Below are positions 8,767 through 16,719 of a stretch of DNA of 16,719 nt, in pieces. Where the stretch lies: contig JALBYF010000129.1 in assembly GCA_023212725.1 (NCBI GenBank), positions 1 to 16,719 on the forward strand. The letters are read 5' to 3'. Source of the DNA: Tranzscheliella williamsii. Its lineage: Eukaryota; Basidiomycota; Ustilaginomycetes; Ustilaginales; Ustilaginaceae. Numbering within the stretch: the stretch's first letter is position 1; each line of letters begins with the position of its first letter. The notes beneath the pieces were generated by a model, which did no database searches, was not told the DNA's origin, and worked only from the letters and a program-made list of their open reading frames with translations. A program made the position numbers and the translations under genes.

Positions 8767-9073
8767 GTCGTGGCACCATGTGCTGACATGACTGGCACCG
8801 GAAAAGCGTGCTAAGAGATTGCCGACGCTCGGTCAGGCGGCTTTGATACTGACACCCTTGACCCCGGATATCTGCTGCGGTAATCTCACGTCCCCTTGCA
8901 ATGACATCCACCCCGCTCTCCGTTGAGTAGGACTAGGTAGCGCCCCGCTTCCCCACGTGCTGGCCAGGGTCGCCGGGCCATGCTCGATGCCTACGCCAGA
9001 CTGGTCATCCGTGATGTCAGTGTATTCGTATGCTGTGCGGTAATTGCGCAGCACAGGCACATGGTACTTGGCA

Positions 9074-9078
9074 TATAA
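9074..9078 (+). promoter_or_regulatory. TATA box, glycoside hydrolase promoter
   Basis: TATAA within GGCATATAAGG lies about 145 bp upstream of the ATG at 9223, on the coding strand. Confidence 0.5.
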
Positions 9079-9222
9079 GGCACATGGAACCAAAGAAGAT
9101 CTGGCTATGACGGCAGAGACAAGTACAATCCCATCGATCCTGAGCAATCACAGATCCGCTTCCCGCAAACCTTCGAACCGCCTGCCAGTTGAAACTCAGT
9201 TGCTGTTCTACACTCCGTCGCC

Positions 9223-10779
9223 ATGAAGTATCCTACCGCTTTGCCTCTTATCGCAGCGCTTGCCGCCGTTAGCCCCGTGTTGAATCAGGGTGCGGCAGCG
9301 ACTCCGATCAAACGGGCCACCGACTCGATCACCGTCCGTCTGGACCAGTGCAGCGGCTCGCCGCATCACTACGGGTCCGGTATCCTCTACGGCGTTAGTG
9401 GCACCAACACCCCGCCGCAATCGTGTATGTATCAGCACCGCCGAAACACAGCAGAACAACGTACGCCTAACGACACCGTTGGGATAGGAAGCTGACAAAA
9501 TCGCTCCCGATCCCTATACGCTTTCCTTCTTCTTTTTGCTTGTGCTTTCTGGCCTTCTCATTGTGATCCCTCCAAAACAGATCTGCAAGAGCTGAAAATC
9601 AACTATCTTTCGGCGGGTGGCGCACAAACACCCACCTCGGGCTGGGGAAAGTCGCAGGCCGACTACAGCGCCCGGTTCGCTACCGTGGTTCAGGACTGGA
9701 AGCGGATCCGCGAGAACCAAGGAACGTTCGTCATCAAGACGTCGGACCTTTGGGGAGCGGATGCGACACAGCCTTCCAACTTTACTATGCCTGGCGACAA
9801 TGGAGATTGGACCTTGTACGACGCCTTTGTGCAGCGACTCATCTCTGACATCAAAGCGGCGGGTCTCAACCAGGCCTACGTCACGACGATTGAGCTCTGG
9901 AACGAGCCAGATCTGGGGACCGCCTTTTGGTCGCGAAGCCAGGATCAATATCTGCAGATGTACCTGAGGGGTAGCCGAGCCTTCCGGGCTGCCTTTGGTC
10001 AGGGCACTGGCGGCGCCTTCCTTCCTTTGGTCGGTCCCAGCACGGCCACCCGACCGGAAAGCGGTAACACGTGGTGGGAAAAGTGGCTCACCACCATGCA
10101 GAATAACAAGGACGCCGCACCCGACATCTACAACTGGCACTTGGAGGGAGGAGACAACAACGACCCTGTACCGCCGACAGATTACCTGCGAAGCATCCTG
10201 CCCAGCTACGGTCTGACGGGCGGCATCGGTTTCCAGAACAACGAGTACGGCACGCGGGTGCAGCAGCGCCCTGGCTTTGCCGCCTGGCACCACGCCCGAT
10301 ACGAAAAGGTCAAGTACAACGGAATGCGCGGCAACTGGGCCAGCGGCGGTTTGCTGCGCGACAACCTCGCCGATCTGCTGATCAAGAACGCCGACGGTTC
10401 TTATCACACCACCGGCGAGTATCAAGAGTGGAAGGTCTACGCCGACTTGGCCGGAGCGCCGTGCACCACGGTTGCGGGCACCTCTCTCGATTCCTACGCC
10501 GTCGCCAACACCGCCGCCAAGAGCGCTACCGCTCTGGTTGGCAACCAGGGATTCACAGGCACCGCCAACGTCGTCTTCTCTCAGACCGCCGCGCTCGGAA
10601 AAGGCATCGCCCGTGTCCGCGCCGTCGTTCAAAAGATCCCTTACAGCAACGGTACCGAGGTCACCGCGCTCACTGCCGTTTCTTCGCAGCTGATCACCGT
10701 AACCGCCCACAGCGTCACAGTCCCGATCAATTACGCCAGTGCAGACGATGCCTTCGTCGTCTCCATCACTGCCGCTTAG
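9223..10779 (+). CDS. Secreted clan GH-A glycoside hydrolase, GH39-like
   Basis: This is a two-exon gene: exon 1 9223-9424, intron 9425-9580 (GTATGT...AACAG, 156 nt), exon 2 9581-10779. Splicing gives 466 residues, with Tyr68 at the junction. The ATG has a good context (GTCGCCATG). Residues 1-26 look like a signal peptide, and KR at 30-31 fits a Kex2-type propeptide cut, so the product should be secreted. The acid/base motif is IELWNEPDLG at 171-180 with Glu176. The following ...AFW...Y..MY pattern resembles GH39 beta-xylosidase-like enzymes. Glu289 in NNEYG at 287-291 is the likely nucleophile. A beta-sandwich-like C-terminus spans about 360-466. The exact family and substrate (xyloside, arabinoside or galactoside) are not certain. 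It neighbours a sugar importer and a GH127 enzyme, which points to plant cell-wall glycan breakdown. Confidence 0.87.
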
Positions 10780-11726
10780 TACCCCTTCTCTACTTCCCAC
10801 AACCCCCAAAAGCTCCGTCTCCAACTTGTAAATCGCCTCGGTGATTTCTCCTGCAACTTCATCACTCTTCCAATCCACTCCATCCAGCTCTCGTTCCCCG
10901 TGATTTGCCTTTTGCAGTGAGTCAACAGGCGCACTCGGTGGTGCAAGGCTTGGCTTGGTTGCAGAATGTCGCGCTTTCTCGTAATGCGCGGCGCCAAGGG
11001 GTGTGGCACAATGTGACTATTGCTACAGATGCTGCCTAGCTGCCATTCCGAGTTTAGCGTGGCCAGGGCGACCATGTGGACGTACACATGGCACAAATAG
11101 AACATTCACCATGAAACAAACACATTCACCGGTGCTGACCTACTTTTGATGGCTTGCCTGGGCAGAAAGGCGGAAAGGCGGAAGGCGGAAAGGCGTGCGG
11201 AATAGGAAGCAAAGGCGGCCGGCAATCTCACTTGCCCTCATGGGGCGGGCGGGGAAACAGGCTCGGCAATGCATGCCTGAACGACTGGCATAGCGGAGCT
11301 CGAATAACGAACCTCTCACTCAGCCATCCATCCACGCTCGCCGGAACCGCAAAGACCCTGACCGGCATCGGCATCGGCATTGCTGCTTGCTGCTCGCTGA
11401 ACTCCAGATGGTCCGCAAATCTCCTACCCACAGTAGACTAAAGTCACCCCCGCCCGCCAACCGCTCGGTAATCTCATCCCCTGTTTGATTTCCTTCCCGC
11501 CGCATAGCTCTTTCGATGGCGGGCTCGAGTTCTCATGATGTCGCCCTTCCTGTCGCTACATAGGCACATCCTGCCAGACCCCGCCTTCTTGGCCTCCAAG
11601 CCAAAGTCTCCTGTGCGTCTAACCCTTTTCTTCTGACACTACCAACATCCACAGACGGCGAGATAGTAGCAGGAGCGGCTAGTTCTACTTACCCACTGTT
11701 CGGCGCCATCACTTACTAGTGTCGCC
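10780..11726. other. Intergenic region upstream of GH127 gene
   Basis: No gene is seen. A purine-rich short tandem repeat, GGCGGAA in about 3.5 copies, lies at 11169-11197. A short CGGCAT repeat lies near 11365-11380. The last few hundred bases are the probable GH127 promoter and leader, although no clear TATA box is visible. No tRNA-like element was found. Confidence 0.45.
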
Positions 11727-13812
11727 ATGGCAGGTTCCTATCCTCAAGAGCGATTCGTCCATGCGCGCCTCGCGCCGGGCTCATACTGGTGCGTCGTCTC
11801 TTTCTTGTCGTCTTGCCTGTCACTCGAGTCTTTTGACCGCGCTAAGGCTGACCTCGTCGCTTTCCTTTGGCCTGAACAGGGAGAAATGGCAGTCGACAGC
11901 GTTTGATGTCACCGTTCCTGTCCAGCTGAATTTGCTCAAGACGACGGGCCGGTACGATGCCTTTAATCTAAAGTGGATCGACTACTACAGTAAGCCGCCG
12001 AGCATCTGGCCAGTGCCCGACCACCTCTTCTGGGAGTCGGACGTCGCCAAATGGCTCGAAGGTGTCTGCTACAGCCTCCAGCTCCGACCCGATGCCGAGC
12101 TGCGAAAGCACGTCGATTACCTTGTTGACCTCATCGAAAAGGCTCAGCAGGCGGACGGCTACCTCAACATCCACTTTGTTGTCGTCGAGCCCGAGAAGCG
12201 GTGGTCCAATTTGCGCGATCTGCACGAGCTCTACAATGCCGGTCATCTGATGGAAGCCGCCCTGGCACACCAGGCGCTAACCGGCTCGAATCAATTCGTC
12301 GACGTCATGCTCCGCTTCGTCGAGTATTGCTGCACTGTCTTTGGCCGCAAACAAGGCCAGCTTGCCGGCTACCCTGGCCATCCCGAAATCGAATTGGCCC
12401 TGCTTCGGCTGTATCACCGCACCAAGGTTACTAACTGTCTCGAGCTCGCAGCCTACTTTCTCACCGAAAGGGGTCGCGACGGAGGCAGCTTCTACAAGGA
12501 GGAGCAGGCCAGAAGAGGCGAGCATCCCCATACCATCCCCGCCATGATGCCCAAACCCTACAGCTTCTGGTACATGCAGGCCCACAAACCCATCGCCGAA
12601 CAGGACACCATCGAAGGTCACTCGGTACGCGCCATGTATCTCCTCACCGCCGTGGCCGACTTGGTTGCCCTCCCCGAGGCCACCTCGCCGGTCAGCAAGG
12701 AGCAGCTCGCCGCGCTCTCGGCTGCTACCCAGCGGCTATGGCACAGTATGGTGCAGACAAAGATGTACGTCACCGGCGGAATCGGCAGCATCAAGCAGTG
12801 GGAAGGCTTCGGCCTGCCGTATGCACTCCCCATCAGCACCGATGAAGGCGGCTGCTATACCGAGACGTGCGCCGGCATCGGGCTGCTCATGTTGGCGGAT
12901 CGCATGCTGCACAGCGCGCTTGATGGTCGAGTCGCCGACGTTGCTGAGCGAGTGCTCTTCAATTCCAGCATCACCACCGGCATGTCGGTCGACGGTAAGT
13001 CCTTCACCTACGTCAACCAGCTTGCCAGTTCCAACGAGGAACCCTGCCAGCGGTTCGACTGGTTCGACTGCGCATGCTGCCCGCCCAACGTGATGCGCAC
13101 CTTTGGCTGCCTGCAGGGCTACTTCTTCGGCACCCTTAACCACTCGCCCGCCGATCTCGCCATCCACCAGATTTTCGCCGGCTCGATCGACATGCAAGGC
13201 GCTCGAGTCGAAATACAGACCGGCTACCCGTACGATGGCCATGTCCAGATCCAAGTCGCTGCACTGCCTCCTTCATCCACGCTATGGTTCCGTGTCCCAG
13301 GTTGGGCACAGAGCGGCTTCCGATTTTCGTCATCAGCCCAGCTGCACAACGGCTACCTTGCCATCACAGCTGCAGGCAGCTATACTCTCGACCTTCCCAT
13401 GACACCGAGAGTGCTCCACTCGCATCCTGATGTTGGCCCAGCACGGATTACACTTGCCCGAGGACCCCTCATCTACTGCATCGAAGACGTCGACAACACC
13501 TGGGTCGACCAGCTGCCGGAAGCCGACCAGCATTTCAAGCACCTCTGTATCGACCCGACCCAGCTCGCACAGAGCGTGGAAACCGTCGAGCAAAACGACA
13601 TGGTCATGCTCCGCATCAATCAAGCCGGTTATAACCTCAAGATCGCCGATGAAGGCAGCCTCGCCTCGGCATTCGAGGCCCAGGAGCAGCCACAGTACTA
13701 CGAGGCGCCCGGTCATGGCCGCGACCTCACCTTTATCCCTTACTACTTCCGATGCAACAGGAAGGCCACCAAAGGGAGAATGCGCACCTCGCTCAGGGCT
13801 AAACTTTATTGA
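11727..13812 (+). CDS. GH127-type beta-L-arabinofuranosidase (DUF1680)
   Basis: This is a two-exon gene. Exon 1 (11727-11788) starts at an ATG in a near-perfect Kozak context (GTCGCCATGG). Intron 11789-11879 (GTGCGT...AACAG, branch CTGAC at 11848) joins in phase at Trp21 to exon 2 (11880-13812), giving 664 residues. The GH127 zinc and catalytic set is present: Glu349 and Cys351 in YTETCA, then Cys420 and Cys421 in CACCPPN. Cys420 aligns with the nucleophilic cysteine of bifidobacterial HypBA1. Glu329 (QWEGF) is the probable acid/base. TGR near the N-terminus and ADGYLN are further family marks. The family is retaining exo-acting, removing terminal beta-L-arabinofuranose, for example from hydroxyproline-linked arabinans; some relatives act on RG-II sugars. 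No signal peptide is seen, so it is probably cytosolic, acting on imported saccharides. Confidence 0.9.
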
Positions 13813-14525
13813 TGTACCAGCCGTTCCACAGTCCAACTGGCCTCGAGCTTGTAAAGGAGAAGTAAGCCATTCCAAAGCCACGGCGCTCGGTGTCCCTTAG
13901 CATCGCCGCTGTCCTCAGTGTAAATGGTAGCATGCGATGGCTGTCTGCGTCATTGAACCAGCTGCTGTGCAGCCAATAGATCGCTTCGAAACCGAGTGAA
14001 GCAATACAGTATTGATATACCGCTGTGCTGTTGCCCACATGAAACGCTGAGGTGGAAGAAGCAAATATGGGGAGGCATGTCAACATGTTGGATATGAGGG
14101 CCCAACGATGGCGTGGGTGGCATGGAAGACCTGAGTCAAGCCTTCGAGGCGACGCGGCTGCTTTGAAGTATGACGGCAGGTGCTGACGGCTGAGGTGGAT
14201 GTTATGTTATAACGATCGAATTAAGGAAAAGCATGACACATCGGGACTGCAAAAGACCAACATGGCTTGAACCCGTTTGAATCTCTCGCTCGGCTTTGCG
14301 CCAACGCCTCTGCTCAGCTTGCCTTGGACCTGATCGATATCGTACTGATGCTGAGACTTGCATTCTCCATCGCACAAATCATATTAGAGCAGATAACCTC
14401 AAAAGCGTCTATTGGCAGTTTAGAAGAAACCGACCCAGAACGACAAGGGGCAGCAGAAAGAATATGCTTGGGGTTCACTGCAGAGCAACATGGCTATGAT
14501 TTGGCTCGAGCAACAAGTCACTTTG
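13813..14525. other. Intergenic region, no gene seen
   Basis: It holds the 3' region of the GH127 gene and the sequence beyond the stop codon of the decayed minus-strand gene at 14526. Reading frames here are short, start at non-ATG codons or lack protein-like composition. No repeat or RNA gene was recognised. Confidence 0.45.
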
Positions 14526-15000
14526 TTAGTCGGTGTCCATATTTTGAGATGTTTGGGACAAGACTGGCAAAGGATCTGCTGGGGTGGGCCAACAATCTTT
14601 GTCCAGAGCAATCTCGTTGTTTTCAAGTGGCAAGTCCAAAAGGTTGTAATCAACACTGAGATCTGCCTTCTGAATCTTGACCATTTCCATCATCTCTTGT
14701 CGGGCGCCTAGCATGTCGAGGCACGGATATAGGCCCTCATCCTTGACGCCTTGTAGCTGGATGAGTGGTGGCGGACCTTGGCCACCGCCGTCGAGATTGC
14801 AGATGTGGTACCTTTTACCTCAATAGGAGTCAAAACCGGAGTTGGTGCCCAAGTCCATGAAGAGACAAAGGAAACCTTGTTGATGGTGTAAACGAGTTAG
14901 CGAAACGTTGAGGGAGAGTGAGGCTAGGGTACTCACTATCGTGAATGGCGAGCTCGTGTTGAACTATGTTCAAAGAGCAGTTTACCTTTGCTAGTCGCCA

Positions 15001-15192
15001 GTGTGCGTGACTACAGACAAAGGGATCTTGGGTTTTAGATAGTTTTATTACATAGGCTCTTCACGAGTTGCACGTGTATATATGCGATCATAGTCATATA
15101 GCATATCTTCTCTTGCGTGAGTGAAGAGTCTTAGTTACCCTTATCCCCGGGTGCGGGTTGGGCGATGGCCCTCACCTAGCTGTGGGTTTACA
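15001..15192 (-). mobile_element. Possible second LTR remnant
   Basis: On the minus strand this stretch begins TGTAAACC and ends CACGCACA, with a TATATATA-like box (15075-15084) followed by AATAAA (15044-15049), an order typical of an LTR. It sits directly against a coding exon that starts at 15000. No matching target duplication was found at these ends, so the call is weak. It could instead be a degraded intron or unrelated insert. Confidence 0.22.
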
Positions 15193-15262
15193 CTGATGTT
15201 GCGCTGTTGAGCCCATCTTACCAGCGATAAGGCAAGTGCTTATTGCCATAGCGCTGGGTTGC

Positions 15263-15631
15263 TGTTACGGCCGGTAGGATGGGGATCAACGGCCGGACAT
15301 GAGCGGATACTCGGATGCATCCCCGGTCACGAACTTGGCCCGTGTGCGGGCCGATGTGCCAGCAGACCACTGGGGGTGTGCGTGGTGGACCACCGACGTG
15401 CCTGTATATAAACCCCTCCCCTCACTGCGCCCGATAGTCGACCGGGCGTCGAATGTATTTAGTCTACTGCTATACTCAGTGGATCAAGTATACGACCTGG
15501 AGCCGTACTGCTCCCGCCAGTGACCGGCCTCTCGTAGCGGCAACCCACCATGCGTCCCAGCCTCACCCCTGCCACCGGTGCCCCCGGTGAGCTACCCAGC
15601 GCCAGAGGTTATCAGACCCTGGGGCATAACA
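15263..15631 (+). mobile_element. Solo LTR of an LTR retrotransposon with 5-bp target duplication
   Basis: A 369-bp element starts TGTTA and ends TAACA, a perfect 5-bp terminal inverted repeat with the TG...CA ends of LTRs. It is flanked on both sides by GTTGC (15258-15262 and 15632-15636), a 5-bp target-site duplication. An internal TATATAAA at 15405-15412 gives a plus-strand promoter. No internal retrotransposon sequence, primer-binding site or second LTR adjoins, so it is a solo LTR left by recombination. It lies inside the span of the broken minus-strand gene. Confidence 0.88.
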
Positions 15632-16719
15632 GTTGCCTGGTGCATTGACAGACCTTTTCGTTGCTTGCATAGCCGTGGCCTTAGCTCCTAGCCAGTTCCT
15701 CCATTGCCTTCGTGTGGTCCAGTTGTTCAATTGAAAATCCAACTTGGAGTATTTGGCTCATATGTATTCATGCAACGAGCACTTGTCTTGTGGCTTGGGC
15801 GCTGCGATATCCAAATTTTAACATGGTGCAAGCGCAGATTCGCAATCCTGACACTGGCTGTGGCTTTGGCTGCGGTACATATTGTTGGACCAAACAGCTT
15901 TGAATGAGGCTCGTTGGGTTTGCCTTCGGCTCTACCTCGGCGTTTCACCTGCAGGGCAACATAGCCCATGTATCCTGGCACAATGTTGGCTTCCGTTGTC
16001 TTGGCATTTTCCGGAAGGCTAGGGCGACCTGACTGCGACGCTACCGAGGCAAATTTGATGTGGGGGTGTTGGAGGTACACCAGGATAAGTCCATCAATGC
16101 CTTTTTGCAGGTGAGTCATCTGGATCGCAACGCCTCACTTCCAGCAACTCCAAAGAATACAGGGGTAACGTAGTCCATGCGCTCGTTGAGTAATTCAAAG
16201 TGTGTATAGTTGACAAAGAGATGGGATGACTTACAGACTTCAGTCATGCGCTTCTTGAGTTTCTGCTTCTCCTCGCAAGTCAATGTGACAATCTGGTCAA
16301 GCCAGCTGTGTAATTCGATTGCATGGCACAGTTCTCTGGTCTGAGATCTTCCTACAAGGTCATGTAGGCTTTCGGACTTGGCTGCATCGGAGGCGGCAAT
16401 CATGAGAATGTGCGCAAATAACTCTCCATAGGTCCCCCGGATGATGTTCATGTCCTTTTGCAGGAGTAGCTTAGAGCGCGCCGTCTCGAGAATCTCCTCA
16501 TACACCGACCGTGACCGCCACCTTGCGTGTGACGATGGACTACCGATTGTTAGAATCTGACTGTGTCGGATAGCTTGGTGAGCTGTCGCATGCACGTGCC
16601 ACTTGTCATGGGACGGGCCGAGGGACGTCGGTGACGAAGCTTGAGCAGCCCATAGACTCATATGGTCAGGTCGGCTGTCAACAGGAGAAGTACTCACGGG
16701 AAGCATGAACTCGGTCGAA

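Larger units (their letters stand above)
8272..9222. promoter_or_regulatory. Shared divergent promoter region of transporter and glycoside hydrolase
   Basis: These 951 bp lie between two divergent gene starts. A TATA box for the minus-strand transporter is at 8445-8451, about 175 bp from its ATG. One for the plus-strand hydrolase is at 9074-9078, about 145 bp from its ATG. Between them is a degenerate tandem repeat (8664-8766) with CGG/CCG triplets and CTCGAG palindromes. The arrangement suggests co-regulation, for example by a zinc-cluster activator; that part is inference. Confidence 0.6.
14526..16719 (-). pseudogene. Broken gene of a large fungal protein family with D...QVK nuclease-like core (partial)
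   Basis: The 5' part lies beyond the window. Visible pieces in transcription order: an exon end at 16719-16698; intron 16697-16540 (GTGAGT, branch CTAAC, acceptor TAG); an exon from 16539 with GTYGEL near 16417-16434 and FVNYTHFE near 16193-16216; then KGIDGLILVY (about 16078-16107) and VALQVKRRG (about 15930-15965) in the next frame; then exon 15000-14937, intron 14936-14876 (GTGAGT, branch CTAAC), and exon 14875-14526 with LFMDLG, YPCLDMLG and a natural-looking end. The order fits a basidiomycete family I remember only as uncharacterised proteins. The D...QVK pair resembles a PD-(D/E)xK nuclease core with Q for E. Defects are one base lost near 16133, a TGA at 14820-14822 and an internal LTR. 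Frames between 15001 and 15900 are unclear. Confidence 0.6.

Noticed and set aside
9514..10878. 454-codon minus-strand frame opposite the glycoside hydrolase
   Set aside because: It is antisense to a GC-rich gene with strong third-position bias. It has no domain pattern, and the plus strand has the WNEP catalytic motif and a signal peptide.
11719..11879. Unspliced N-terminus of the GH127 frame
   Set aside because: Reading straight through gives a Ser/Leu-rich segment not typical of GH127. The ATG at 11727 with intron 11789-11879 gives a clean N-terminus, a proper donor, branch site and acceptor, and correct phase.
14267..14659. 130-codon plus-strand frame
   Set aside because: It is antisense to the exon of the broken minus-strand gene, which has conserved-looking motifs and splice sites.
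15704..15907. Plus-strand hydrophobic 67-codon frame
   Set aside because: It lies opposite the downstream part of the broken minus-strand gene and has no independent support.

Overview
The window is a chromosome end of a filamentous or yeast-like fungus, most likely a smut-type basidiomycete (Ustilaginales). It opens with a CCCTAA/TTAGGG telomere array. The genes are intron-poor, with short GT-AG introns and Kozak-like starts. The open frames use mostly G- or C-ending codons, and the predicted proteins look like those of smut fungi. The genus is an inference, because no rRNA or other marker is present.

Layout from the telomere inward. Bases 1-77 are the telomere and 78-98 are variant repeats. 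Bases 99-343 hold hairpins and a cluster of GTCGAT motifs. Bases 318-1368 (minus) are a decayed gene with a recognisable Myb/SANT-like DNA-binding domain broken by in-frame stops. Bases 1696-3336 (plus) encode an uncharacterised protein with two membrane segments. Bases 3337-4392 contain a TATA box and a G-quadruplex-type G-run. Bases 4393-5724 (plus) encode an alpha/beta hydrolase.

The centre, 6547-13812, looks like a small sugar-utilisation cluster. It has an MFS sugar importer (minus), a secreted clan GH-A (GH39-like) glycoside hydrolase with one intron (plus), and a GH127-type beta-L-arabinofuranosidase with one intron and no signal peptide (plus). The first two are divergently transcribed from a shared 951-bp promoter region carrying a degenerate tandem repeat. 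The simplest model (inference) is that plant cell-wall glycan is cleaved outside, the product is imported, and terminal arabinofuranose or a related sugar is removed inside.

The right end, 14526-16719 (minus), is the wreck of a multi-exon gene entering from beyond the window. It belongs to a large fungal protein family of unknown function with a D...QVK signature that resembles a PD-(D/E)xK nuclease core. It carries a one-base frameshift and a nonsense codon, and a 369-bp solo LTR with a perfect 5-bp target duplication lies inside it. Decayed genes and transposon traces at both ends, around an intact catabolic cluster, are typical of a subtelomere.

Among the supported plus-strand genes, three reading frames extend upstream of the first ATG through GTG codons. 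The starts given here use the first ATG, as expected for a eukaryote.
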